This document shows positions 33,129 through 44,921 of a DNA stretch of 64,000 bases, piece after piece; position 1 is the stretch's first letter, and each line of letters begins with the position of its first letter. Position numbers and translations under genes: made by a program. Location: contig NC_088915.1 of the NCBI RefSeq assembly GCF_963576675.1, positions 3,911,001 through 3,975,000 of the forward strand, written 5' to 3'. The notes under the pieces are model-generated. The model ran no database searches. It was not told the origin of the DNA and saw only the letters and a program-made list of their open reading frames with translations. Origin of the DNA: Euphorbia lathyris (lineage: Eukaryota > Streptophyta > Magnoliopsida > Malpighiales > Euphorbiaceae).

Positions 33129-33755
33129 ATCAGTGCCTTTTGAGTCCATCCTTGTACTCGGTTCCTGAGGCGTTCAAACTCTTTTTGGTATTCATGCAAG
33201 GACCCTATCTGCTTCACCCAGGATAAAGCTTCATCAAAATCCTCACAATTTGTTGGACCAAACCTGGCCCACAACTCCTCCAAAAAAAATGGCCCATGAT
33301 ATCTCCATGCTCTCTTCTTTGTACGTTCTTTTTAGAGATTGCCACCATTCACTAGCTTCACCCTCTAGGTGAAACGATGCTAACGGTACCTTTTGAGCCT
33401 CGGTGGTCAGTTGGTAGTCAAAGAATTGTTCGACTCGTGTACACCAGACAGTCGGATCCTCCCCAGCAAACCTAGGAAATTTGAGTTTGGCTAGTTGTGA
33501 AGAAAACATTGGTTTTCCTCCTCTAAAAGTCTTCTTGTTTTCCTCCTCACCCGTCACGTGTCGATTTTCAGAGTGCCTGGAATTGTTGCTACCTTCACTA
33601 GTATGATTTGGCCCATACGATCCTGACATCTTGCTGATGGCTTCTTCAATCTTAGTCATCTTGTCTGTAATTCCCAATTCTATTTTGGTGAAACTGTCAT
33701 GAAGACTACCGATTTCTTTCTCTAAATTCTCTATTCTCTCTTTGTTGCTCGCCAT
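33129..33755 (-). pseudogene. Ty3/Gypsy gag, truncated and frameshifted
   Basis: The minus-strand ATG at 33755 opens MASNKERIENLEKEIGSLHD, a coiled-coil-like N-terminus. The Retrotrans_gag domain follows: KLKFPRFAGEDPTVWCTRVE, QFFDYQL, LASFHLEGEASEWWQSL. A frame change near 33290, in a run of eight T bases, moves the reading to FGPTNCEDFDEALSWVKQIG, YQKEFERLRNRVQGWTQKAL. The reading is cut at the TPS repeat at 33129. This looks like the gag of a plant Gypsy element. Protease and pol are absent. Confidence 0.87.
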
Positions 33756-33764
33756 GAAAACCTC

Positions 33765-33777
33765 GCTTTGATACCAA
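33765..33777 (-). other. Primer-binding site of the Gypsy remnant
   Basis: The minus strand reads TTGGTATCAAAGC directly after the LTR end CCTAACA. It matches the initiator-Met tRNA 3' complement (TGGTATCAGAGC) with one change. It lies 9 bp upstream of the gag ATG. Confidence 0.75.
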
Positions 33778-34010
33778 TGTTAGGTCCCAATCAGGAGATG
33801 ATTTTCAATCAATGAAATTGAGTTCTATTTCGGGTAAGAACAAACCACAATAAGAAATTTATAATTCAAAATTCAGATATCCTCTCTAGAAAAGCCCAAG
33901 GGATTAAATACAATAATTTGCAACCCACTTCCCAATATCCTAGCCTATTTTTACGATACTAGTGGTTTCCCACTTGAGACCAGTTCTTTATTTATATGTT
34001 CTTTATTTCC
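33778..34010 (-). repeat. Partial 5' LTR of the Gypsy remnant
   Basis: The LTR ends (minus strand) in GATTGGGACCTAACA at 33778. About 230 bp remain, including TATAAATAAAG near 33990. The upstream part is missing where LINE sequence begins. The exact junction is uncertain within about 20 bp. Confidence 0.65.
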
Positions 34011-34327
34011 CAAGGCACCACCGAAGAGCGTTGGCGGAGCAAGTGAACCACCATGCTTGAATCTGATTCGATCCATAAATGAAACCATTATTTCTCTCAA
34101 GCTATCTCAATGGCGAAAATAACAGCTCTTAGTTCCGCAAGGTGTGCAAAGTTGTCTAGTATCGGAAAAGCAAAACACCCTCGAGCAAAGCCTCTCCCAT
34201 TTCTAAAAATCCCCCCTGCACCCGCTGGACCCGGCGCTCCTTCAGCAGACCCGTCGGTTTCACTTTAATCCATTTCGAACCCGACGGAATCTAGCGCACC
34301 AGTTTATAATCCGGAGCAGGCGGCGGA
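34011..34327 (-). pseudogene. LINE (minus) piece 3: RNase H domain
   Basis: The minus strand reads RPPPAPDYKLVR, a stop, WIKV and, after a frame change, DGSAEGAPGPAGAGGIFRNG, then HLAELRAVIFAIEIA. It matches the LINE at 2990-3300 (RPPPVPNIILVHW, DGSAFGTPGEAGAGGIFRNY, MAELRATIFAIELAW). It joins piece 2 across the GCGGA duplication without losing a residue. Confidence 0.87.
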
Positions 34328-35999
34328 TGATAGGGGTTAAAAAACCCTATCTTTAGGTACGATTTTAGGACGGTTTTTAGCGTTATTTCATGAATAAGAG
34401 AGCAATTCTCGCATTTATATGCTTTTGTGTTGTAAATTGGAAATGTTTTATTTACTTTTCGTTGTTTAGGCTCGTTTTCTGGTTATTTTAGGCAAATATG
34501 GCCAAAATAGCATGTGCGTTAAAATTCCATTACCTTTTATAGGTAATTGATCCGCCAAAAGTCGCACCAAATGGAGTGTTTACTGGAAATAAGCGATTGA
34601 CGAGTCAATTTAGCCTCGGGACTAATGTTATTTGGAGTTTCCGTGCATGTGCAGGCTAAAACAGGAACGAGTTCGGATGAAATTTGCGTTTTGGGGCATC
34701 CAACAGTCGTGCAAGGCGTTCTGGGCAATCCCGCTCATCGAAATGGCCTTTTTGGGGCTAGATCGGTGAGCTAGCACTGCCAGCCTATCGAGCAGGCCCT
34801 TAAGGGGCCAGCTCGGCCGAGCTGGTCCCTAGAGGCCAGCTCGCCTAGCAAGCCCTCAGGGGCCTGCTCGGGCGAGCTGGCCTTCGTAGGCCAGCTCAGC
34901 GAGCTGCCTTGCGGGAATCAGTCAAAAGACTGATTCCCGGCCCCACGAAGACACGATTGACCCGACGACTTCCCACCTGTAAAAGGATACAAATTAGGTG
35001 AGAAAGAGGGCCCGGACCACGTCTATAAATAGAAATTTCCAATTGTAAATTAGACATCTTTCATTATTGTAAATTACCTTAGCTTTTCAACCTTGAAGAA
35101 TCCTCTCCACCTCCTCCATCTCCTTCAACCTCCATTAAAGAAGCTCCGAAGCTCCGAAGCTCAATCCATCGAGGATTATTCAAGGTCCATCTTTAAGACC
35201 TAGGAAGCCGGCTGTAGGGTAGACAGGTTCCCTGAAAGGGATTTTCTTATCACCTTTTATCTTACCATGTTTGTACCCTTTGATACAGTCTATGAATCCT
35301 AGGCTAATTGTATCCTGTGACAATATTCTTCGCCTTTAATAATATTTTATCTCTTATTTTGTTCTATGATTACTTGTTTAATCTTTGTCTTACGCTTTAT
35401 TCAATTGGTTTAACTCATTCAAAAGCCCCAAAATTTTGTTGGTACATATTGCGAGCTGAATCTGACCTAGTTAGAGCCTAGGAGATTGACGACCTCTTAG
35501 TTGATTAAGCCCAAATTGCTGAGCGTTAGACCTAGTTTCGGCCTTACAAGGGAATCATGCACTAGAGACTTCAGGAGGCTAAGTACGGTTAATCGCCTTG
35601 AATACAAGTGACTTAGATTAGGTTTTTAATCTATTGACCTAATAATCTATCTTCATTATTATCGTTCATACCATGTTCCTTCGGGTAATTGCAATAGTGA
35701 AAGATCACCTAGGAGTAGTTTAACTTAATTAAGAGTAGAATAACTTAAGTAGGAGTAGAATAACTTAGGTTGAATCAGTATAACTTAGCTAGGAGTAGCA
35801 TAATTCAACTAGGAGTAGATTAACTTAACAAAACAAACTCAAAACCCACACAGCCTAGATAACACCTGAGACCAAGTAGCTCGATACTTGTGGTAAATAA
35901 ATCTTGTGGATTCGATACCTGGACTTGTCCAGATTTTATTACTTGATAACGACGGGGTACACTTATCCCTTAGTGAGCCTTCTTAATGGAGGCGCATCA
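34328..35999 (+). repeat. Element E 5' LTR, 1672 bp
   Basis: Begins TGATAGGGGTTAAAAAACCC and ends GGAGGCGCATCA. It contains a GC-rich stretch (34740-34925) of repeated AGCTCGGCCGAGCTGG-type palindromes, a CTATAAATAG TATA-like site near 35023, and AGGAGTAG/TAACTTA repeats at 35705-35830. Confidence 0.82.
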
Positions 36000-36006
36000 A
36001 GTTTTT

Positions 36007-37686
36007 GGCAAATATGGCCAAAATAGCATGTGCATTAAAATTCAATTACCTTTTATAGCTAAATTGATCCGCCAAAAGTCGCACCAAACAGAGTGTTTAC
36101 TCGAAATAAGCAATTGGCGGGTCAATTTAGCCTCAGGACTAATGTAATTTGGAGTTTCCGTGCATGTGCAGGCAAAAACAGGAACGAGTTCGGATGAAAG
36201 TTGCGTTTTGGGGCATCCAACAGTCGCGCAAGGAGTTCTGGGCACTCCCGCTCGTCGAAATGGCCTTTTGGGGCTAGATCGGTGAGCTGGCACTGTCAGC
36301 CTGTCGAGCAGGCCCTTAAAGGGCCAACTCGGCGAGCTAGCTATGTCAGCTCGGCCGAGCTGGCCTTTGGAGGCCAACTCGCTGAGCTGGTTATGCCACC
36401 TCACCGAGCAGGCCCTCAGGGGCCTGCTCGGGCGAGCTGGAGGCCAGCTCGGCGAGCTGCCCTGCGGGAATCAGTTAAAAGATTGATTCCCGGCCCCACG
36501 AAGACACGATTGACCCCACGACTTCCCATATGCAAAAGGATATGAATTAGGTCAGAAAGAGGGCCCGAACCGCGTCTATAAATAGGAATTTCTAATTGTA
36601 AATTAGACATCTTTCATTATTGTAAATTACCTTAGATTTTCCCCCTTGACGAATCCTCTCCACCTCCTCCATCTCCTTCAACCTCCATTGTAGAAGCTCC
36701 GAAGCTCAGTCCATCGAGGATTATTCATGGTCCATCCTTCAGACCTAGGAAGCCGGCTGCAGGGTAGACATGTTCCTTGAAAGGGATTTTCTTATCACCT
36801 TTTATCTTACCATGTTTGTACCCTTTGATATAGTCTATGAATCCTAGGCTAATTGTATCCTGTGACAATATTCTTCTCCTTTAATAATATTTTAGCTCTT
36901 ATTTTGTTCTATGATTATTTGTTTAATCTTTGTCTTACGCTTTATTCAATTGGTTTAACTTATTCAAAAGCCTCAAAATTTTGTAGGCACATATTGCGAG
37001 CTGAATCTGACTTAGTCAGAGCCTAGGAGATTGACGATCTCTTAGTTGATTAAGCCCAAATTGCTGAGCCTTAGACCTAGTTTCGGCCTTACAAAGGAAT
37101 CACGCACTAGAGACTTCAGGATGGTAAGTAGGGTTAATCGCCTTGAATACAAGTGAATTAGATTAGGTTTTTAATCTATTGACCTAATAATCTATCTTCA
37201 TTATTATCGTTCATGGTGTCCGCTATGGTTACTTTCCTTTTTACAAAGTTCCGTTACTTGGTGTGGTTTTCACCATTGGATTTAATTTTCTACTCCATCA
37301 TTCAATGGTGAAAACCACACCAAGTAACGGTACGTTGTAAAAAACAAAGTAACCATAGCGGGCACCTATCGTTCATACCATGCTCCTTCGGGTAATTGCA
37401 TTAGTGAAAGATCACCTAGGAGTAGTTTAACTTAATTAGGAGTAAAATAACTTAGGTCGAATTAGTATAACTTAGCTAGGAGTAGCATAATTCAACTAGA
37501 AGTAGATTAACTTAACAAAACAAACTCAAAACCCACACAGCCTAGATAACACCTGAGACCAAGTAGCTCGATACTTGTGGTAAATAAATCCTGTGGATTC
37601 GATACCTGGACTTGTCCAGATTTTATTACTTGATAACGACAGGGTACACTTATCCCTTAGTGAGCCTTCTTAACGGAGGCGCATCT
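36007..37686 (+). repeat. Element E 3' LTR, 5'-truncated
   Basis: Aligns with 34491-35999 of the first LTR, including the GC-rich palindromes (36270-36470), the CTATAAATAG site (36575) and the AGGAGTAG repeats. It ends GCATCT where the other ends GCATCA. It carries the small MITE at 37215-37366. Confidence 0.82.
37215..37366. mobile_element. Foldback MITE, 152 bp, in the 3' LTR of element E
   Basis: Arms of about 65 bp start GGTGTCCGCTATGGTTACTT and, reversed, GGTGCCCGCTATGGTTACTT, with a loop of about 22 bp. TATCGTTCAT is duplicated at 37205-37214 and 37367-37376. The first LTR has the empty site near 35660. The 9-10 bp TSD suggests a Mutator-type MITE. Confidence 0.9.
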
Positions 37687-38662
37687 GCGGACGGCTTCTG
37701 GCAACAAACTCTAACTCCTACAGGTGAGATCTGAGCTTAAAGACTGAATTTTGGATTGAAGGGAGTTCATCTTCGAACACAGATTTATTCTGAATTTACC
37801 AGATTAACCAAGGACAAGTTACAACAGACAAAGACCAGTTAGCAGAGAGAGCACGCCGCATTCGATGATTTTACAGGGGGATGATAATCGTCCAAAGAAT
37901 GCATTAAAGTCGGCTGTCGGGATGATAATCGTCCTGAACCAGTTACTAATAAAAGTCCACAAAGTGGAAGCAAATGGCTAAACTATGAAAAGGTGGTCAA
38001 TTGATTCCATGCTACCCTTGCAAAGGATGCATCTGGAAACGCAGCAGAAACCATATTTTATCAGAACGTCGTGGGCCGCCATTTTACCGTGTAGGATTTT
38101 CCAATAGCAAACTGATCTCGAAGGAGGGATAAAATTTTTCCAGATGAACCAAGCCTAGGGAACCGTCGGTGCATGAGGTGAAGGATGATCAAAGAATTGC
38201 TTCACCGTGAAGCGCCATGTAACAAAAGGCTTCCATATACAAATGTCTGATTCATCCAAATCCCGACGAACCTGAGTTATATTTTCCCGGATCCTGATTG
38301 GCAAAAAATCAATATTGACCCAAAGGTCCCCAACAAGGAAGTCATTAACACAGTTATACATACCTGTTTACTGTTTTGCAAGCAGGTTCAGTTGATCCGC
38401 CATCGAAGGTAGGATCCATTCATCTGTCCAAAAATTGAGGGAAGAGCCATTACCAATCCACCATTTGACTTGGCTTTTGATAATCAGAAAACAGGCCTTG
38501 CAAGAGATCCAAACAGAGGAGTTGACCAGATAGCTCTGAGGCTGACCTGAACCATATAAGAAGCATTGTTTCAGAAGATTAATCACAAAGGAATCTCCTT
38601 GCACTAATTCCCAGCACATTTTGCCTAGCAAGGCTAAATTGAAAAGATGGAACTGTTGAATA
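37687..38662 (-). pseudogene. LINE (minus) piece 2: zf-RVT region
   Basis: The minus strand reads QQFHLFNLALLGKMCWELVQ, VWISCKACFLIIKSQVKWWI, SLNFWTDEWILPSMADQL, then CIWKPF, VTWRFTVKQFF and, out of frame, FCCVSRCILCKGSMESIDHL. It aligns with the + strand LINE at 1220-2640 (FRIFNHALLVKICWKL, WWIGLSSKLNF, CRWQ-type motifs). Stops and frame shifts are present. It is split from piece 1 by Copia A and from piece 3 by element E. Confidence 0.85.
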
Positions 38663-40585
38663 TGAAGGAAAATAGGCAAATGTTTGGCAGCGGAAATATA
38701 AAAATTTTAACCTATTTCCTTAAACCAGGATCCGTTAATCGTTATTTCATACAAGGAAGGATAGAAGGAAATACCTTTTTGAAGAACTACCTACAGTTGC
38801 TAGCGAAGTGCCCTCAACTCTAGTTCCGAGTTCACGAGCACAAACCAAAAGACAAGATCAAACAAGTTAGATCTCAACCAATGAATAGCAACCAAAATAG
38901 ATTGCCTCTAACAAGTCAACACAAGATCAAGGATAAAGAGAAAGAGATGAAATCAATAGAATGGAAGCGAGCGGAGCAATTTCTTCTTCTACAATAGACT
39001 GGTCGAAATTCTCTCTCTGTTCCGGATTAACCCAATATACCTATAAGGGGGGGATATATATAGCCTCTTGTATCTAAAACCTTAGTTAGATAGAATTAGG
39101 TTACTTCTTTTGAGTTTTATTCTAAAATAAAACTTCATAAATATTATCTATGGTTTTTAGATAACTTCTTTATAGTTTTATTCTAAAATAAAACTTCATA
39201 AATATTATCCACAGTTTTAGATAACTTCTTTATAGTTTTATTCTAAAATAAAACTTCATAAATATTATCTAAAGTTATATCTAAATATAAAGATAACATT
39301 AGGTTGTTTGGAAAAATAATATTTAGAAGCATTTAACCATTTTAAACCTTCTAACTTAATTATTCAATAATTATAATCTAATCATAATTGACTAAAATAA
39401 ATTAATTCTCATATGTGTATATATATAATGCATGTATTTCCCCTTTTTCTATTTGGGCCTTTATATTGGGCTTCCATCTATTAATTAACATCCATTCCTC
39501 TTTTGGTTCTAAGTCTTATGTGTGACCCATTAGGTTCTTATTACTACTAGCCGTATACAACCATTAAATTAATTTCCCAAAGTTAATTTTAATCTTTGTA
39601 TAACGGAATGAGTGCGAGGACTGTGATAGGGAGAACCGTAAACATTCCCCCAGAGTTATAAGAAGATAGGTTGATTCCGTCGTTGACCTTTCCGTATTAG
39701 TTACAGTATAATTCGATCATTCATCAACTACATCCTTGAACAGAATCTTATGACTATGGATAATGTCAAGTCATATATAGCGAGACGTTCGTTTTACTTG
39801 TACAAGCCGAGTTAACTCCAATTAGATAGGTTAAGTGAAATCTGCATTTCAAGTCTTAAGCTATCACCTTGCAAGGATTTAGAGTCAAGTCTTCCACAAG
39901 CGATCCTTGGACGTATCTCCCATTTATCAGGAGTGACAAATGCTCAATCCAATGTTAACTATCCTGCAATTACTTCCTATGGTACCCAACGCCTGCCCGC
40001 ACACACCCCAAAGTCATCTCTGTTATGGATCGTGTTTGAACAGAGTCAAAGTATCACATTCCAAAATCCAGAATCACTAATTAACAATCCTTTGAGTCTG
40101 AGGATTACTTATACCTATTAATACCAATGTGATGAACAGGTGACAGGGATAAATCCATCCATCCTGTTATCTCAAGTCGGGTCCCCAATCCTAATGAACA
40201 ACGTTTCATCGGATCTATGTAACTGTCCAGATATCTATATATATGAAGCTTGTGAGATCAGCTTTCTGTCGGACAGAAGACATTGTTACATACAAGTCTC
40301 AACAGTGATATATCAATCCTAAACATATCACTTGACTTGGGGTGGTTTTAAGTTTATTAGTTTATTATAAAGTTTTGTCTCACTTCATGCTTGTATGAAC
40401 ACTTTATAATCACTTTAAACAAACTTACGGATTTCCTTTTATTAGACTTTATTTAGTGCTTAAAGGGATTGCCTTTATATAGTTATAAAACATATATCTC
40501 ATTAAAACAAATGATATAAAGAACAATTCATTTATATTAAGTTTGTATCCTGCAACAATTGTCTATAGGACACTAAACCCCAACA
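38663..40585 (-). repeat. Copia A 3' LTR, 1923 bp
   Basis: Nearly identical to 61193-63121. It contains three imperfect 66-bp tandem repeats (39104-39270, TTTTATTCTAAAATAAAACT core), which are also present in the other LTR. A polypurine tract (minus strand AAGTGGGAGTA) borders it at 40586-40596. Confidence 0.92.
39048..39066 (-). promoter_or_regulatory. Candidate TATA box of the Copia A LTR
   Basis: The minus strand reads GGCTATATATATCCC, about 1.5 kb into the LTR, leaving roughly 390 bp for R and U5. The active-side copy in the 5' LTR is at about 61577-61595. Placement fits a retrotransposon promoter, but no start site is known. Confidence 0.4.
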
Positions 40586-40596
40586 TACTCCCACTT

Positions 40597-43458
40597 GGAC
40601 TAAAGCCAATTGTTTCTAAAACTTATCCCAGTAGAAGCTAAATGACGATCATGTACTTTCTGGGTTAAAGGCTTTGTCAACGGATCTGCAACGTTGTCCT
40701 CTGTAGGTACTCTTTCTATTCTCACATCTCCTCTAGCCACAATCTCTCTTATGATGTGGTATCACTTTAGGTAGTGCTTGGATGCATTATGAGACCGTGG
40801 TTCCTTTGCTTGCGCAATGGCTCCATTGTTATCACAGTACAGAGTAATGGGATTGACAATGTCAGGCACCACACCTAGTTCTGTAATGAACTTTCTAATC
40901 CAAACTGCTTCCTTTGCTGCTTCCGCAGCAGCGATGTACTCTGACTCGATCATAGAGAAAGCTACGCTTCCCTGCTTGGAACTTTTCCAACTGACCGCGC
41001 CCCCATTCAAGATAAACAGGTATCCTGATTGGGATTTAAAATCATTCTCATCTGTGAGATGACTAGCGTCTGAAAACCCTTCAATTTTCAGATCTCCTTC
41101 TCCGTACACTAGGAACATATCTTTAGTCCTTCTCAAGTACTTAAGAATGTTCTTGATGGCAATCCAATGCTCGTCTCCCGGATTCCCTTGGTAACGACTC
41201 GTTACAGATAACGCGAACGCTACATCAGGTCTAGTGCATAGCATAGCATACATAATCGAACCGATCGCACTGGCGTACGGGACTACAGCCATGCGTCGTT
41301 TGTCATCATCAGTTTTAGGACATTGATGATTGTTTAACTTTATTCCATATAGCATGGGTAAGTTACCTCGTTTCGATTCAAGCATGCTAAACCGATTTAG
41401 CACCTTTTTAATGTATGTAGCCTGTGAAAGACCAAGCAGTCTTCTCGATCTATCTCTATAGATCTTTATACCAAGTATATAAGCTGCTTCACCAAGGTCT
41501 TTCATTGAGAAGTTACCGGATAACCATACTTTTACCGACTGTAATAGAGCAATGTCATTTCCCATTAACAGTATATCGTCCACATATAGTATGAGAAATG
41601 CTATAGAGCTCCCACTTGCTTTCTTGTAAATGCAAGCTTCTTCGCAATTTTGTTCAAAACCAAATTGTTTTATGGTTTCGTCAAAACGCTTATTCCAGCT
41701 TCTAGACGCTTGCTTGAGTCCATAAATGGATCTCTGAAGTTTGCAAACTTTATTTGCATCCTTTGATATGAAACCTTCAGGCTGCATCATGTATACATCC
41801 TCAAGCAGGTTTCCGTTTAGGAAAGCTGTTTTCACATCCATTTGCCAAATCTCATAATCGTAGTGAGCGGAAATAACAAGCATGATTCTGATTGATTTGG
41901 ACATAGCAACAGGAGAGAAGGTTTTGTCATAATCAACACCTTGTTTTTGATGATATCCTTTCGCTACCAGCCTAGCCTTGTAGGTGCTAACCTTTCCATC
42001 CATGTCAGTCTTCTTTTTGAAGATCCACCTGCACCCAATAGGAATTATCCCTTCGGGTGGATCAACCAAAGTCCACACTTGGTTAGTATACATGGAATCC
42101 ATTTCAGAATCCATGGCCTCAAGCCATGCTTTAGAATCTGGACTAGTAAGAGCCTCTTCGTAGTTTTCGGGTTCGTCGTCAAACACGGGAACCTCGTTAT
42201 CATCTCCCACTAGAAAACCATATCTAACTGGGAGTTCACGAACTCTTTGTGATCTACGAATAGGTGCCACTAGAGTCTCATTTAATGGGACTTCTTCGGG
42301 TACCTCAACCGCTTCAGTTGTTTCAGTCGGTGTTTCTTCCTTTTGAACTTCGTCGAGTTCAATCACGTTTCCCTTTTGTGTTTCTTCGAGAAACTCTTTC
42401 TCTAAAAAGGTTGCGTGCTTGGATACGATTACTTTCTGATCATCTGGATGATAGAAGTAATATCCCATAGTTTCCTTAGGGTATCCAATGAAGAAACATT
42501 TATCAGATTTATAATCTAGTTTGTCGGACGCAATGCGTTTGACATACGCTGAACAACCCCATACTCTCATAAATGAGAACACGGGTTTCCTACCAACGAA
42601 CAATTCATATGGTGTGGAACAAGCGGATTTAGTTAGTACTCGGTTCAGGGTGAAGAGGGCGGTTTCTAAGGCATAGCCCTAGAACGTCTTTGGAAGTAAG
42701 GCGATGCTCATCATGGATCGTACCATATCTAAATGGGTACGGTATCTCCTCTCGGGTACACCATTGTGTTGTGGTGTATAGGGAGGTGTCCATTGTGAGC
42801 ATATCCCACATTCAGTTAGATAATTCAGAAAATCATCTGAAAGATATTCGCCACCTCGATCGGATCGAAGCGTCTTTATTTTCTTTCCTAATTGATTTTC
42901 CACTTCATTCTTGAAGCATTTGAACTTGTCAAAAGCTTCTGATTTGTGCCTCATCAAGTAGATGTAACCATATCGAGTATGGTCATCTATGAAGCTTATG
43001 AAGAATCTGAATCCTCCTCTTTCTTGGACTGACATAGGACCGCATACATCTGAATGAATAAGTCCTAGAGTGTCTGATACACGCTCACCTTTATTGCTAA
43101 AGGGTGTCTTTGTCATTTTACCTTTTAAACATGATTCGCATGTTTCCAATGATTCAGGATCAATTGGATCTATAAGCCCATCTGAATGTAGTTTTAGCAT
43201 GCGTCTCTTGTTTATATGACAATGCCACAAGTAAGTTGAATTATCTAGCTTATGTCTTTTGGTATCAATTGCGAAAACAGAAATCAACACATAAATCCCA
43301 TTTTGTGATATTCCTGAGAAATAGAAAATCGAATCTCTATAAACATTGCAATGTTTGTTCTTTATAGAACATACCAGACGTTGGAGTACCGGCTTTTCCC
43401 TTCTGGAGGGTAGCTCGGTACAAAGAACAATTTCTCTTCCAATTCCCCATGTCACCAT
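40597..43458 (-). pseudogene. Copia A pol: integrase, RT and RNase H with two nonsense codons
   Basis: One frame runs from about 43250 to 40762, broken only by TAG at 42679-42681 (FWGYALETA, TGG to TAG) and TGA at 40762. It shows GAG-pre-integrase (WHCHINKRRM, CESCLKGKMTK), integrase (LIHSDVCGPM, LRSDRGGEYLS, NGVPERR), RT (WIFKKKTDMDGKV, FLILYVDDILLMG) and RNase H (FSDASH, SMIESEYIAAAEAAKEAVWI, LYCDNNGAI). After the TGA the frame continues YHIIREIVARGDVRIERV to the polypurine tract. The frame is lost upstream of 43250. Confidence 0.92.
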
Positions 43459-44184
43459 AATAGTGGCACTTTCTTTTGGGCTTCTTCACTTCCTTTCCCT
43501 TAACTTTAGTGGGCATGGCTTTCTTACCTTTCTTGGGATGTTTAGGATTGGGAGAATTCCCTTTCCTCTTCTTTGATCCCTCTATGACAAGAGCCGGTAT
43601 AGCCTTGTCTTTCTAAATATTGGGCTCAACTGACTTGAGCATATTTGCAAGTTCTTCAAGAGAGGTTTGCAAGTTATTCATCTGATAGTTCATGATGAAC
43701 TATGAATAACTCTTTGGGAGGGATTGAAGAATTAAGTCTACACTTAGTTCGTTATCCATCGCGAATCCAATACTAGAAAATTTGGTAATGTAGCCAATCA
43801 TCTTGACACAATGTGTCATTATAGATGTGCCCTCTTGCATCTTGCAACGATATAGCAACTTGGATATCTCGTAGCGTTCGCACCTGGTCTGTTTCCCAAA
43901 CAGTTCCTTTAGGTGCATGATGATGGAACATGCATAGTTGCCTTTGTAATTCTGATGTCATCGATGCAAGTATGATGCATCCGACATGATCGGCATCAGC
44001 CTTGTGCTTCTGATAAGCATCGATTGGGAGCATCATCCTCAGGGATAGGGGGTATCGATGTATCAAATACATACCCTATTTTATCGAACTTCAAAACGAT
44101 TTTGAGGTTACGAAACCAGTCGGTGAAGTTTGAACTATTCAACTTGTTATCGGTAAGTATATTTTGCAGATTGGTGTTAGTCAT
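43459..44184 (-). pseudogene. Copia A gag and protease region, degraded
   Basis: The minus-strand start MTNTNLQNILTDNKLNSSNF opens a UBN2-type gag. It shifts frame near 44020 (DAYQKHKADADHVGCIILAS) and again near 43918 (KLLYRCKMQEGTSIMTHCVK, DLILQSLPKSY, stop, NNLQTSLEELANMLKS). A zinc knuckle CHYYGDMGNWKRNC at about 43470 has one Cys replaced by Tyr. The protease motif is not recognisable. Confidence 0.85.
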
Positions 44185-44921
44185 GATTTTAAGAGTGTTT
44201 AATTAAACTTGAGAGTGAGAAAGAGTAGACGTATGTCATTCATTTGCTTTAAAGTATCACAATCTAAAATTATAGGCCTTTTAATTTATTTCAGATTGCT
44301 CCCACTATTTTGCCAAATTAATAACCCTCCATATTAATTCGAAGAATTTCACAAATCCTTTAGTGAGCTAGGATCCTAACTCCTGAGATTTCGCCTTGAC
44401 TTTGGCCAACAAGCTAGTCCCATTTGTTAGGTAGATTCATGCAATCAATCACATCTCGAATGTGATTCCTAGGTTATTGGGTTACTAACCACATTAGTAA
44501 CTAATATGTCATTCATATTAATCCCAACCATTTTGCCCATTAGTTTATGACAACATGAGTTTGCCCATCCTATTATCATAATCTAATTTAAGTATTACCC
44601 CATATTCATGAAAGAACGATTTTCAATAATCCAGGTGTTACCATAAGACCCCGAGCTTGACTTTAGCCAACAACCCAAAGGCCCCCAGTACTGCCGGCTG
44701 AATTATAATATTAGGGAGGGGCAACCGATTCTAATAACTTGCTTATTTACTTAACTTTTTAATGAGGGATTTTTATTTAAGTCTCATAATCTAACTTAGT
44801 CTTGATTTGCTTTAGCATACATCAGACACACATACATACATACATTGGCGTTATGGACATATCATCTAAATTATTCCGTCGAGCCAGAGACGGAATAAAA
44901 GGCCAAACCTAAGGAAATACT
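44185..44921 (-). other. Copia A leader, gag-proximal part
   Basis: Non-coding leader between the gag start and the element B insertion. It holds no ORF. It ends at the ATACT duplication (44917-44921). The rest of the leader is at 60302-61192. Confidence 0.75.

Larger units (their letters stand above)
34328..37686 (+). mobile_element. Internally deleted LTR retrotransposon E, TSD GCGGA
   Basis: A full LTR, a 7-base stub of the internal region (AGTTTTT, start of a GGCGCC-type primer site) and a second LTR lacking its first 163 bp. The flanking duplication is GCGGA (34323-34327 and 37687-37691). All internal coding sequence has been deleted, apparently through the shared GGC at 36007. Orientation + is inferred from the AGTTTTTGGC junction typical of plant Gypsy elements. 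No protein remains to confirm the superfamily. Confidence 0.82.

Noticed and set aside
36042..36404. 120-codon minus-strand ORF and overlapping + ORF in the element E LTR
   Set aside because: They arise in the GC-rich palindromic part of the LTR, where stops are scarce. The equivalent frame in the other LTR is broken.
40762..42603. Intact 613-codon host gene
   Set aside because: It is the RT/RNase H part of Copia A pol. The same frame continues upstream past a TAG into integrase.
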